NCBI GenBank assembly: GCA_019415525.1
Contig: DXZA01000040.1
Coordinates: 1 to 64,000 of the forward strand
Direction: 5' to 3'
Length of the DNA stretch: 64,000 nt
Source of the DNA: Tyzzerella sp.
Lineage (GTDB): Bacteria > Bacillota > Clostridia > Lachnospirales > Anaerotignaceae
Shown: positions 19,110 through 28,441 of the stretch, in pieces
Layout of the letters: every line of letters starts with the position of its first letter
Position numbering within the stretch: position 1 is the first letter of the stretch
Translations under genes and position numbers: made by a program
Notes under the pieces: model-generated
Told to the model about the DNA's origin: nothing
Databases searched by the model: none
The model's input: only the letters and a program-made list of their open reading frames with translations

Positions 19110-20318
19110 TTATATTTCTTTTTGCTCTCCGTTTATACTTACGTTTTCATTATCAGAAACAGGTATCATAATATATTTTATACCATCAATTATTTCTGTT
19201 TTTAATTCTTTTTGTTCCGATGTTTTTATTACAATATTGTTTTCTTTTGTTTCTGTTTTTATTTGGTCAAGCTCTTTTGAAAGGCTTACAACTTGATTTT
19301 GTAATGCTTTTTCATTTCTTCTTTTTTCTGCAAGAGCAAGGGCTTTATTATCAAGTATATTTTCTGCAAGGGGTATGTTTTCGCCAAACTCTGATTTATA
19401 TATTGATTCTATTTTTTCTGCTGTTTCTTTTGGTATGTCCATATCGTTTACAATATCGGCTATTGTATCTGATGTAAGCATAACATCATCTTTGTTATAT
19501 ATATTTGTGTTTTCATCAACAATGGCATTTATACTTTCTTGTATTTCCATAAATATATCTTCTGCTTCTTCATCATCATTAAAAGCGTGGGAAATTATAC
19601 TTTTGAATATTGTTTTTTGCTCTGTTGATGTCTGTTTTGGTTCACAGCCTAAAACATTTTCCATAAAATCAGCACGTGGCTCTTTTGGGTTCTTTGTATA
19701 ATACATTAATGAATGTATGTCTGTTTCTCTGTCTGAAAAAGCAGGGAATACAAAGCCTATTTCTGGTAAGCCTACTATTTTATCTCTTATTCTTGCTCCT
19801 ATTCTGTTTTCTCCCTCAATATAGCTTAAACCTGCCTTTGATACATCAACGGGGCATATTCCACAAAGTATGTAGTCAAAAACTGTTTCTGACTCGTCAA
19901 GGGCATTGTTATCCTTTGTTTTTGTGATTACATCATATGCATCTTTGAATAAAAGTATAAGATAGCTTTTTTCTGTTTGGTAGTCTGCTATTACTGTATC
20001 ATAAAATACATTTAATATATCTTCGTTATTAAGTCCTGTATCTTTGATTGCCATAAGAAGACCTTGTTTGCTTTCTTGTTTTTCTTCTTCTGGTTTAAAA
20101 GGAAGCTCAAGTATATTATTTCCAACTGTTCCTGAAAGAGTTTTGTTTGCAATTTCAAGATATTTGAAAAGCTCTTCTTCTTCTATATTTAAAAATGTTT
20201 CTGAAAATGTAAGAACCTTGTTTTTATTTGTATCTACATAACAGCCACACATTTTTGTAAATGTACATTTATCTTTTTTTAATCGTCTTTTAAGTTCCAA
20301 AACGTCTTTTTTAGTCAT
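19110..20318 (-). CDS. DUF4317 family protein
   Basis: A 402-residue cytoplasmic protein of a Clostridia family without known function (DUF4317 by recollection of the N-terminal pattern MTKKDVLELKRRLKK and the FTKMCGCYVD segment). The N-terminal half is mixed alpha/beta. The last 90 residues are charged and helical (about 335-370), probably coiled coil, ending in a short beta-like tail. The first in-frame Met on the strand (20393) lacks a ribosome site; ATG 20318 is preceded by GGAGGAAAAAG and is chosen. It is divergent from the Gfo/Idh gene and convergent with hcp. Confidence 0.75.
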   Translation of the reverse strand: MTKKDVLELKRRLKKDKCTFTKMCGCYVDTNKNKVLTFSETFLNIEEEELFKYLEIANKTLSGTVGNNILELPFKPEEEKQESKQGLLMAIKDTGLNNEDILNVFYDTVIADYQTEKSYLILLFKDAYDVITKTKDNNALDESETVFDYILCGICPVDVSKAGLSYIEGENRIGARIRDKIVGLPEIGFVFPAFSDRETDIHSLMYYTKNPKEPRADFMENVLGCEPKQTSTEQKTIFKSIISHAFNDDEEAEDIFMEIQESINAIVDENTNIYNKDDVMLTSDTIADIVNDMDIPKETAEKIESIYKSEFGENIPLAENILDNKALALAEKRRNEKALQNQVVSLSKELDQIKTETKENNIVIKTSEQKELKTEIIDGIKYIMIPVSDNENVSINGEQKEI

Positions 20319-20406
20319 TTCTTTTTCCTCCTTTGTTCTATGAATATTATAACGTATGTTCGGTATGTCTGCAATATTAACTGTTGTATACATTTTAGAC
20401 TTATTA

Positions 20407-20415
20407 TGCTATAAT
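20407..20415 (+). promoter_or_regulatory. Extended -10 promoter of the Gfo/Idh gene
   Basis: TGCTATAAT is an extended -10 element 31 bases before the start codon. No good -35 at standard spacing was found. Confidence 0.55.
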
Positions 20416-20445
20416 GTCCTAAAATATATGGGAGGTAAAAATTTT

Positions 20446-21414
20446 ATGAAAGTGGGTATTATTGGTTTAGGCGGAATTGCTCAAAAAATGGCATATACAT
20501 TAAACTCTATGGAAGATGCTGTATGTTATGGTGTTGCATCAAGAAATATTGATAAAGCAAAAGATTTTGCGAATAAATTTAATATAGAAAAAGCCTATGG
20601 TTCATATGAGGATATTGTAAAGGATAATGATATAGAACTTATTTATGTTGCTACACCTCATTCTGTTCATTATGATTGTGTGAAATTATGTATTGAAAAT
20701 AATAAACCTGTTATATGCGAAAAGCCTTTTACTGTAAATGCTAAACAATCAAAAGAAATTTTTGATTTAGCAAAAGAAAAGGGGGTTTTTGTTACAGAAG
20801 CTATTTGGACAAGATATATGCCTTCGGCTAAAATTATGATGGATATTATAAATTCTGGCAAAATCGGTCAGGTGAATTTTGTATCTGCAAATTTAGGGTA
20901 TAATATTAAACATATTGACCGTTTGATAAATCCTAATTTGGCTGGTGGTGCTTTATTGGACGTAGGTATATATCCTTTAACTTTTATTGCTATGGTTTTG
21001 GGAATGGATATTGAGTCTTTTACAACTTCTTGTGTTAAAACAGAAACAGGTGTTGACGGTCAAAACAGCGTTACTTTAAAATATAAAAATGGTGCTATGG
21101 CTATTACCCATAGTAGTATATTAAGTGCTACTGAACAAAATGGTATTGTATATGGTACAAAAGGATATTTGGTTGCTGAAAATATTAATAACGTTGATAA
21201 AATTTGTATATACTCAGAAGATAGAGAGCTTTTGGAAGAAATAAAAATGCCTGAGCAAATTACAGGCTTTGAATATGAAATACGTTCTTCTATTAAAGCT
21301 ATAAAAGAGTGTAAAATAGAATGTGATGAAATTTCACATAGTGAAATATTAAAAATGATGGAATTAATGGATAGTATAAGAAATGAATGGGGTATTAAGT
21401 ATCCTTTTGAATAA
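20446..21414 (+). CDS. Gfo/Idh/MocA family oxidoreductase
   Basis: A 322-residue NAD(P)-dependent dehydrogenase. The N-terminal Rossmann fold starts with MKVGIIGLGGIAQ, the family motif EKPFTVN lies near residue 92, and the C-terminal half is the typical substrate domain with GALLDVGIYPL. Such enzymes act on sugars, inositols or dihydrodiols; the exact substrate cannot be told. I choose ATG 20446 because GGAGG lies at 20431-20435; the longer frame to 20356 would run through the promoter. It stands alone between a promoter and a terminator. Confidence 0.9.
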   Translation: MKVGIIGLGGIAQKMAYTLNSMEDAVCYGVASRNIDKAKDFANKFNIEKAYGSYEDIVKDNDIELIYVATPHSVHYDCVKLCIENNKPVICEKPFTVNAKQSKEIFDLAKEKGVFVTEAIWTRYMPSAKIMMDIINSGKIGQVNFVSANLGYNIKHIDRLINPNLAGGALLDVGIYPLTFIAMVLGMDIESFTTSCVKTETGVDGQNSVTLKYKNGAMAITHSSILSATEQNGIVYGTKGYLVAENINNVDKICIYSEDRELLEEIKMPEQITGFEYEIRSSIKAIKECKIECDEISHSEILKMMELMDSIRNEWGIKYPFE

Positions 21415-21433
21415 AAGTAAAAAGTTTAGTATT

Positions 21434-21474
21434 AAAAGCCTTTGTGTTTAAATATACACAGAGGTTTTTTTTAT
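21434..21474 (+). terminator. Terminator after the Gfo/Idh gene
   Basis: AAAAGCCTtTGTGT and ACACAgAGGtTTTT form an imperfect hairpin ending in a long T run. Confidence 0.75.
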
Positions 21475-21545
21475 ATAAAATAGACAATATCTTTTCTTTG
21501 TGATAAAATTTTATATGTTAATTACATTAAAAAGGAAGTGAATAT

Positions 21546-22661
21546 ATGAATTTTAAGAAAAATATTTTTTACATTGTTATTGCTCTTATTTTTGTTATGA
21601 TTGTTAAATATAGTGACTTTATTTTTTCAAAGGCAGGTATGATTATATTAATATTTAAACCTATTATTATAGGCTGTGTTATAGCCTACATAATAAATAT
21701 TTTAACATCAATGATTGAAAATATTGGTGTTTTTAAATCTCAATCATCACCACTTTATAAATATAGAAGACCTATAAGTATATTATTATCATTTGTTATA
21801 ATATTTTTAGTAATTACTTTACTTGTTAAAATTATTATACCTCAAATTGTTGATGCTTTTAGCGTTGTTATTGCAGGTGTGCCACCAATAATTGATAAGT
21901 TTAGTAAGTGGTTGGTTAATACAGTTTCTGTTCCAGAGGTTGGAAATTTTGTAAACTCTCTTGATATAAGCTGGCCTTCTCTTATTCAAAAGGTAACAAC
22001 ATATTTAACAACAGGTTTAAGTGGTGTTCTTTCTTCAACATTTGTAATTGTAAACGGTGTTACTGGTGTTGTAATGAATTTTGTTATTGCTCTTATTTTT
22101 GCAATATACATACTTGGTGGCAAAGATAAACTTGCTTATCAATTTAATATTGTTTTTAAAACATATGTCAATAGTAAAATTTATAATAAAGTTATGTATT
22201 TTTTAAATGTTGCTAATGATACATTTAAAAAGTTTATTATAGGTCAGTTTACAGAGGCTATTATTATAGGTGTTTTATGTACACTTGGTATGATGCTTTT
22301 AAAATTCCCTTATGCAACAATGATTGGTACATTAATAGGTACAACAGCTCTTTTACCTGTTGTTGGTGCATACCTTGGTGCTTTTATAGGTGCTTTTATG
22401 ATATTTACAGTAAATCCTATACAGTCTATTGGATTTTTGGTATTCATAGTTGTTTTACAACAGCTTGAGGGAAATTTAATATATCCAAGAGTTGTTGGTT
22501 CATCTATTGGTTTGCCAGGGATATGGGTTCTTGGTGCTGTAACTGTTGGAGGAGGTATAGGTGGTATTACAGGTATGCTTATTGCTGTTCCTTTAACTGC
22601 TACATTTTATAAAATTTTGAAAGAAGATGTTAAAAAGAAAACAGAATATATTACAAATTGA
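21546..22661 (+). CDS. AI-2E family transporter (UPF0118)
   Basis: A 371-residue polytopic membrane protein with about eight hydrophobic segments. The signature C-terminal half has TTALLPVVGAYLGAFIGAF, LEGNLIYPRVVGSSIGLP and GGIGGITGMLIAVP. Characterised members export autoinducer-2 or act as Na+(Li+)/H+ antiporters; which applies here cannot be read from sequence. AAAAAGGAAGTG precedes ATG 21546. The LacI-type regulator begins 44 bases downstream and may be read through from this gene. Confidence 0.9.
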   Translation: MNFKKNIFYIVIALIFVMIVKYSDFIFSKAGMIILIFKPIIIGCVIAYIINILTSMIENIGVFKSQSSPLYKYRRPISILLSFVIIFLVITLLVKIIIPQIVDAFSVVIAGVPPIIDKFSKWLVNTVSVPEVGNFVNSLDISWPSLIQKVTTYLTTGLSGVLSSTFVIVNGVTGVVMNFVIALIFAIYILGGKDKLAYQFNIVFKTYVNSKIYNKVMYFLNVANDTFKKFIIGQFTEAIIIGVLCTLGMMLLKFPYATMIGTLIGTTALLPVVGAYLGAFIGAFMIFTVNPIQSIGFLVFIVVLQQLEGNLIYPRVVGSSIGLPGIWVLGAVTVGGGIGGITGMLIAVPLTATFYKILKEDVKKKTEYITN

Positions 22662-22705
22662 TTGTATTATATAAATTAAACAGTATTGACAGAAGGAGAA
22701 TTATT

Positions 22706-23719
22706 ATGGCAACGTTAAAAGATATTGCGAAAAAAACAAAAGTGTCCCAATCTACAGTTTCAAGAGTTTTAAATAGGGACTCAAGTCTTAGTGTTTCCGA
22801 CGAGACCAGAGAGAAAATTTTTAAGGTTGCATCAGAATTGGGATATAAAACTGTTGGTCAAAGATATAATGATGATATATTCAGTAATAAAAGAATTGGT
22901 ATTGCTCAAATGTTTGAGTTTAAAGAACAGCTTGAGGATATATATTATTTGCTTATGAAAAATATTCTTGAAGAAGAGTGTTTCTCAAGACAAATTAATA
23001 CTGTTACTCTTTTTCGTAATAGTGATAGAAAATTTATTAAAAATGATGATGAAAAACTTGATGGTATTATTGCCATAGGTAGATTTACAAATGATGAAAT
23101 AGAAAGCTTTAAAAAATATACTCATAATATTGTTTTTATTGATTCATCTCCTGACCAGCAAAAATATCATAGTATTATACCTAATTATCATTTAGCAGTA
23201 CGTATTGCTATAACTGAATTTCTTAATAAAGGGCATAAAGATATTGCTTTTATGGGTAGCTGTTATACTTTCGGCGATACAAAAGAAATTGCTCTTGACC
23301 CTAGATTTTATTATTATAGAAATTCTATGACAGACAGAAAAATATTTAATGAAAAATATGTTATTGACTGTGAAATGAATTCTCAAAGCGGTTATGAAAA
23401 AATGAAAGAATATATTAAAACAGGTCAAAAAATGCCTACTGCAATATTTATTGCCAGTGATGCTGTTGCTCCAGGGGCTTTGAAGGCTTTACAAGAGGAA
23501 AATATTTTAGTACCTCAAGATGTTAGTATTATTACTTTTAATAATACAAGTCTTTCAGAGTTTTCAAATCCACCATTAAGCTCTATTGAAGTTTATATGC
23601 GTGAAAATGTTAAAGCAGGTCTTTTATGTCTTGACCAACTTTGGAGCGGTGAAAGCCACGCAAAAAAAATAGTTATATCCTGTGAGCTTGTTAATAGAGG
23701 TAGTGTTAAAAATATTTGA
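22706..23719 (+). CDS. LacI/GalR-family regulator of the galactoside cluster
   Basis: A 337-residue repressor or activator. It has an N-terminal HTH (MATLKDIAKKTKVSQSTVSRVLN, hinge to about residue 55) and a periplasmic-binding-like effector domain with VSIITFNNTSLSEF near the end. ATG 22706 is chosen because AGAAGGAGAA sits just upstream; an ATG 48 bases earlier has no such site. It is followed by beta-galactosidase, alpha-galactosidase and a sugar symporter on the same strand, so it likely responds to a galactoside and controls them. AGTAAA/TTTACT sites in both intergenic regions are its best candidate targets, though this is inference. Confidence 0.88.
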   Translation: MATLKDIAKKTKVSQSTVSRVLNRDSSLSVSDETREKIFKVASELGYKTVGQRYNDDIFSNKRIGIAQMFEFKEQLEDIYYLLMKNILEEECFSRQINTVTLFRNSDRKFIKNDDEKLDGIIAIGRFTNDEIESFKKYTHNIVFIDSSPDQQKYHSIIPNYHLAVRIAITEFLNKGHKDIAFMGSCYTFGDTKEIALDPRFYYYRNSMTDRKIFNEKYVIDCEMNSQSGYEKMKEYIKTGQKMPTAIFIASDAVAPGALKALQEENILVPQDVSIITFNNTSLSEFSNPPLSSIEVYMRENVKAGLLCLDQLWSGESHAKKIVISCELVNRGSVKNI

Positions 23720-23764
23720 TTTTATGAGTTTAATGTTAAATTTTAATAAAAAATATTAAATTAT

Positions 23765-23831
23765 AATGAGTATTATATCCAAAAATATTAAAAAATATAT
23801 TTTTTATAGGATATAATACTCATTTTTTATT
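23765..23831 (+). terminator. Long-stem terminator after the LacI/GalR gene
   Basis: A perfect 16-bp inverted repeat (23765-23780 with 23809-23824) with a 28-base A/T loop and a T run separates regulator and beta-galactosidase transcription. Confidence 0.8.
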
Positions 23832-23850
23832 GTGAAACTTAATAAAAAAA

Positions 23851-23926
23851 TAAGTAAAAAATTTACTTAAAAAACAGCCGAAATTATAGTAAATCCATTG
23901 ACCATATAACTTTCATATGGTAATAT
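23851..23926 (+). promoter_or_regulatory. Operator palindrome and promoter P1 of the beta-galactosidase gene
   Basis: TAAGTAAA-AAA-TTTACTTA is a perfect palindrome at 23851-23869. A further AGTAAA lies at 23888-23893, immediately before TTGACC (23898-23903), a 17-base spacer and TAATAT (23921-23926). The site lies upstream of the -35 box, which fits activation or looping better than simple blocking. Confidence 0.55.
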
Positions 23927-23993
23927 TATGTCATAAACCACAATAAAGTTTGTTTGTAAGCCTATTATAAATACAGAATAACCTAAAATGTGG

Positions 23994-24067
23994 TACTTAA
24001 TTCCTAGGAAATAATTAAGTAAAAATATTACTGGAGTTTGACGTGAAAATATCTGGGGAGATATATG
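23994..24067 (+). promoter_or_regulatory. Nested palindrome and possible promoter P2 in the beta-galactosidase leader
   Basis: TACTTAATT and AATTAAGTA (23994-24002 / 24013-24021) flank a second palindrome, TTCCTAGGAA. TTGACG (24038-24043) with TATATG 18 bases later could be a second promoter, leaving about 70 bases of leader. The region 23720-24142 holds no gene that I can see. Confidence 0.4.
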
Positions 24068-24142
24068 GAACAGAGTTTTTTGATATATACTAAATAATAT
24101 GGTAAAAAATTAAGACAGCAAAGAAAGGTTAGGTGTGATGAT

Positions 24143-26077
24143 ATGTGGTTAGGTGTTGACTATTACCCAGAACAATGGGACATATCTATGATTGACGAAG
24201 ATATGAATAATATTTTGGAACTTGGTTGTAATGTTATAAGAATTGCTGAGTTCTGTTGGCATATTATGGAGAAAAAAGAAGGGGAATATGATTTCTCTTT
24301 CTTTGACTACGTAATTAAAAAGGCTAAAGAAAAAGGTCTTAAAGTTATTATGGGTACTCCTACTGCTACTATTCCTGCGTGGCTTGCTAAAAAACACCCT
24401 GAAATTCTTTCAGAGTTTGAAAATGGCAGAAAAAGAACTTTCGGCGGTAGACACGTTTATTGCTTTAATAGCCACTATATGTATGAATATTCAGAAAAAA
24501 TAATAAGAAAACTTATTGAACATTATAAAGATGAAGAAGCCATTGTTGCTTGGCAGATTGATAACGAGCTTGGTCACGAAGGTAGTGATATTTGTTACTG
24601 TGAACAATGCCATAAGGCTTTTCAAAAATTCCTTGAAAATAAATTTAATGGGGATATTGAACTTTTAAATTATACATATGGAACTACTTTCTGGTCACAG
24701 GAATATAACGATTTTGACGAAATTCCACTTCCAACAGAAACTATTACAACTCATAACCCAGCTTTAAGACTTGATTGGGAAAGATTTAGAAATGAAAGTA
24801 TTGTAAACTTTGCAAAATTCCAGTCAGAACTTATTAAAGAAATTGCTCCTAATGCTGTTGTTATGCACGACTTCCCAGGTGGTGGTCTTGATAAACATTG
24901 TGATTACTCTGATGTTGCAAAACATCTTGATGTTGTTGCTTATAATAACTATCCTGTATGGGGTGGGCAGAAAGAACCTATTCCACCACACGAAATTGCT
25001 TTCGGTCTTGATTATATAAGAGGTTTAAAATGTGAAAATTTCTGGATTACTGAAGCTATTATGGGTGCTCAAGGTCACGATGTTACTGGATTTTTACCTA
25101 GACCAAATCAGGCTAAAATGTGGTCTTATCAGGGTATGGCAAGAGGCTGTTCATCACTTATGTATTTTAGATATAGAGGTGCTACAAAGGGTGCTGAACA
25201 ATTCTGTTATGGTGTAATTGACGCTGATAACAAAAAAAGAAGAAAATTCTATGAAGTACAGGATTTCTTTAAAACAATATCAAAATATGGTGATGTTCTT
25301 CAGAAACCTGTTGAAAGTAAAGTTGCCATAATTTACGATTATGATTCAATAGCTTCTTTTAGAATTCAGAAACAGAGTATTCTTCTTGATTGCCATAACG
25401 AAATGAAAAAATTATATAAACCATTCTATGATAATAATGTAATGGTTGATGTTATACCTTCTGACGCTGATTTCTCAAAATACAGTGTTATTATACTTCC
25501 TCAAATGATTGTAGGAAAAAATGAATTTAGAGCAAAAGTTAAAGAATATGTAAATAACGGTGGAACTGCTGTATTTACTTATAGAAATTCTGTAAAAGAT
25601 AAAAATAATAATCTTACTTTAGGTGCTGTTATTCCTGTTGGATATGATGACTTAACAGGTGTTTATGTTGAGGAAACAGAAAGCCTTCAGGATTTAAATG
25701 CATTCCCTATTGTAGGCTGTGGAAACTGTGAAGGTAAAGAGGGTACTGGTGGTATATTTAGAGATATGCTTGTTCCTACTACTGCTGATGTTATGTTTAA
25801 ATATGGTGATAAATTCTATAATGAATATGCTTCTATAACTAAAAATAGCTATGGTAAAGGAAAGGCTTATTATTTAGGTTGCTCTCCTGATGAAAATATT
25901 CTTAAAGAATTTATGGAAAATGTTATGAAAGAAGTAGGAATTGAGCCTAATTTTGTTGTTTCTGGTGTTGAACTTGTAAAACGTGGCGATGAAATAACTT
26001 TCTTAATAAATCATAACGATTATAGCGTAAATGTAAATGATATTACATTAGAGGCTTTTGAATGTAAAATAATATAA
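24143..26077 (+). CDS. Beta-galactosidase, glycoside hydrolase family 42
   Basis: A 644-residue intracellular retaining enzyme (no signal peptide) that hydrolyses terminal beta-galactosides. The N-terminal TIM barrel starts with LGVDYYPEQW. The acid/base is Glu142 in WQIDNELG and the nucleophile is Glu304 in FWITEAIMG. Cys107, Cys151, Cys153 and Cys156 match the zinc-binding cluster known in GH42 structures. The trimerisation domain follows from about residue 385 and a small beta domain ends the chain. AAAGG and AGGTG upstream support ATG 24143. It is the first gene of the galactoside operon and is followed 31 bases later by the alpha-galactosidase. Confidence 0.95.
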   Translation: MWLGVDYYPEQWDISMIDEDMNNILELGCNVIRIAEFCWHIMEKKEGEYDFSFFDYVIKKAKEKGLKVIMGTPTATIPAWLAKKHPEILSEFENGRKRTFGGRHVYCFNSHYMYEYSEKIIRKLIEHYKDEEAIVAWQIDNELGHEGSDICYCEQCHKAFQKFLENKFNGDIELLNYTYGTTFWSQEYNDFDEIPLPTETITTHNPALRLDWERFRNESIVNFAKFQSELIKEIAPNAVVMHDFPGGGLDKHCDYSDVAKHLDVVAYNNYPVWGGQKEPIPPHEIAFGLDYIRGLKCENFWITEAIMGAQGHDVTGFLPRPNQAKMWSYQGMARGCSSLMYFRYRGATKGAEQFCYGVIDADNKKRRKFYEVQDFFKTISKYGDVLQKPVESKVAIIYDYDSIASFRIQKQSILLDCHNEMKKLYKPFYDNNVMVDVIPSDADFSKYSVIILPQMIVGKNEFRAKVKEYVNNGGTAVFTYRNSVKDKNNNLTLGAVIPVGYDDLTGVYVEETESLQDLNAFPIVGCGNCEGKEGTGGIFRDMLVPTTADVMFKYGDKFYNEYASITKNSYGKGKAYYLGCSPDENILKEFMENVMKEVGIEPNFVVSGVELVKRGDEITFLINHNDYSVNVNDITLEAFECKII

Positions 26078-26108
26078 AATAAAATAGATGAAAGGAAAGT
26101 GTGCTTTT

Positions 26109-28172
26109 ATGGGAATTTGTGTTAATGAAAATGTATTTGCTTTACAAACTAATAATAATACATATGCTTTTGGTATAGATGATATGGGATTAGTTAGACA
26201 TTTATATTGGGGTAGCAAAATAGAGTCTATTACTGATTTTGATATGCCTAAATTAAATGAGGTTTCTACTAATGACCCTGTTTTTGAAATTACTAAAGAG
26301 GAATTCCCTGTTTACGGTAGCTTAAGATATAAAGAGCATTGTTTAAAAGCAACTTTCAGCGACGGTTGCAGAGAAGTAGTATATAAATATACAGGGTATG
26401 AAGTAAATGATAATGAATTAGTTATAAAATTAAAAGATGCTCATTATGATTTTAATATTGACCTTCATTATGTTGTTTATGAAAACTATGATTTAATTGA
26501 AAGATTTGTAACACTTAAAAATAATAGTGGTGAAACAATAAATATTGAAAAAATACATAGTGGTCAGTTCCATATTAATAAAGAAGACTTAGTATTTTCT
26601 AATACTCACGGTCATTGGGGTGCTGAACAGCAGAGATTTAATCAAAATGTAAGCTATGGCAAAATAGTTTTTGAAAACAGACGTGGTATATCTACACATA
26701 ATCATAACCCACACTTTATTTTACATAATAATGCAACAGAAACAACTGGTGATGTTTATTTTGGTGTTTTAAAATTAAGTGGAAATTTTAGCGGTGTTGT
26801 TGAACAAACTCAGTATGGTGAAACGCTTGTGCAAATGGGTATTAATTCTCACGACTTTTTACTTGAACTTAAAGCCGGTGAAGAATTTACTGCTCCTAGT
26901 GTTATTGTAGGTTATAGCAACAGCGGTTTTGAAACTATGACTAATAGTATCCATAACTTTGCTAAAGATACTGTATTAAGAGAAGGTTTAAGACCTGTAT
27001 TATATAATTCTTGGGAAGCAACTGAATTTAAAGTAAATTGTGACGAACAGATTAAACTTGCCGAAAAAGCAAAAGAAATCGGTGCTGAGCTTTTTGTTGT
27101 TGATGATGGCTGGTTTGGTGAAAGACACAGCATTGAAAACGGTCTTGGGGATTGGTACGTTAATGAACAGAAATTCCCTAACGGTTTAAATCCTTTAATT
27201 GAAAAAGTAAAATCTATGGATATGCTTTTTGGTATTTGGATTGAGCCGGAAATGGTTAATCCTTTAGCAAATCTTTATAAAGAACACCCAGATTGGATTT
27301 ATCATTTTGATACAAGAGAAAGTGACACTTCAAGAGGTCAGTATGTACTTGATTTAACTAAAAAAGAAGTAAAAGATTTTGTTTATAATATGATTGATGA
27401 TTTATTATCTTCATATGATATTGACTATATTAAATGGGACGCTAACAGACCTATTTCTCAAACAAATCTTAATAGAGATTTATGGTATAAACATATTATG
27501 GCTATATATGATATAGTTAAAGAATTGAAAATTAAACACCCTAATGTATTGTTTGAAGCTTGTGCTTCTGGTGGCGGTAGAACAGACTATGGTATTTTAG
27601 GTATATTTGATGATTTCTGGACAAGTGATAATACAGATGCTTATGACAGATTATTTATACAGGACTCATATTCATATGTTTATCCTATAAAAGCTATGAG
27701 AGCTTGGGTTACTGACTGTCCAAACTTCCTTTCTCAGAGGGTAATTCCTATGGAATTCAGATATCATAGTGCTATGATGGGTACACTTGGTATAGGCTGT
27801 AATATATTGAAATTTAGCCCTGAAGATGTTGAATTATCTAAAAAATTAATAGCTGAATATAAAGATATAAGACATATCGTTCAGGAAGGTGATTTTTATA
27901 GAATTGAAAATACTTCTAAAAACGATTATAAAGCATATCAGTATATTAAAGATGATGAATGTCTTGTATTCTTATTCTTGCCACAGAGCAAACTTGGGCA
28001 TAGAGGTGTAAATATTAAATTAAGACACCTTGATAATACTGCTAAATATACTGTTAAAATTAACGATACAGAGTTTGTAAAAAGTGGTGAATATTTAATG
28101 AACTTTGGATTAGACACAAGATTAGTAGGGGACTACGCAAGTGTTATAATTAAAGTAAATAAAGTAAAATAA
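26109..28172 (+). CDS. Alpha-galactosidase, glycoside hydrolase family 36
   Basis: A 687-residue intracellular enzyme for alpha-1,6-galactosides such as melibiose and raffinose-type sugars. The N-terminal beta-sandwich contains THGHWGAEQQRF. The catalytic barrel has the nucleophile Asp444 in YIKWDANR and acid/base Asp507 in FWTSDNTD, with WNSWEATEF-type motif changed to YNSWEATEF and the C-rich ACASGGGR. I choose ATG 26109 because AAAGGAAAG (26091-26099) is correctly spaced; the earlier in-frame ATG 26088 overlaps that site. It is co-transcribed with the GH42 gene, so both alpha- and beta-galactosides would be used. Confidence 0.95.
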   Translation: MGICVNENVFALQTNNNTYAFGIDDMGLVRHLYWGSKIESITDFDMPKLNEVSTNDPVFEITKEEFPVYGSLRYKEHCLKATFSDGCREVVYKYTGYEVNDNELVIKLKDAHYDFNIDLHYVVYENYDLIERFVTLKNNSGETINIEKIHSGQFHINKEDLVFSNTHGHWGAEQQRFNQNVSYGKIVFENRRGISTHNHNPHFILHNNATETTGDVYFGVLKLSGNFSGVVEQTQYGETLVQMGINSHDFLLELKAGEEFTAPSVIVGYSNSGFETMTNSIHNFAKDTVLREGLRPVLYNSWEATEFKVNCDEQIKLAEKAKEIGAELFVVDDGWFGERHSIENGLGDWYVNEQKFPNGLNPLIEKVKSMDMLFGIWIEPEMVNPLANLYKEHPDWIYHFDTRESDTSRGQYVLDLTKKEVKDFVYNMIDDLLSSYDIDYIKWDANRPISQTNLNRDLWYKHIMAIYDIVKELKIKHPNVLFEACASGGGRTDYGILGIFDDFWTSDNTDAYDRLFIQDSYSYVYPIKAMRAWVTDCPNFLSQRVIPMEFRYHSAMMGTLGIGCNILKFSPEDVELSKKLIAEYKDIRHIVQEGDFYRIENTSKNDYKAYQYIKDDECLVFLFLPQSKLGHRGVNIKLRHLDNTAKYTVKINDTEFVKSGEYLMNFGLDTRLVGDYASVIIKVNKVK

Positions 28173-28182
28173 TTAAAAAATG

Positions 28183-28210
28183 AAAAGCGTCCATTTTGGA
28201 CGCTTTTTTA
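28183..28210 (+). terminator. Terminator after alpha-galactosidase
   Basis: AAAAGCGTCCA, TTT, TGGACGCTTTT and a T run. It splits the cluster, so the symporter gene needs its own promoter. Confidence 0.88.
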
Positions 28211-28263
28211 TTATTACAAAAACATTCAAAATTCCCTAAATTTCAACAATGTAAATATATTGA

Positions 28264-28407
28264 AGTAAACTTTTGCCTAAAAAGACATCTATATTTTTAG
28301 TAAAATATAGCTTTAATATAAATGGGTATATAGTAAAATTTAATAAAAAATTTACTAAATTTTAAGTAAATATACAAATTGTAAAGTCTAATTTAATTTG
28401 CTATTAT
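28264..28407 (+). promoter_or_regulatory. Symporter promoter with phased AGTAAA sites
   Basis: TTGTAA (28379-28384), a 17-base spacer and an extended TGC-TATTAT (28402-28407) form the promoter. Upstream, AGTAAA begins at 28264, 28299, 28332 and 28365, spaced 35, 33 and 33 bases, with TTTACT at 28351. The same hexamers occur upstream of the GH42 gene. Confidence 0.5.
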
Positions 28408-28441
28408 ATATTCATAAAAAACAGAAGGGATTGATTTATTT

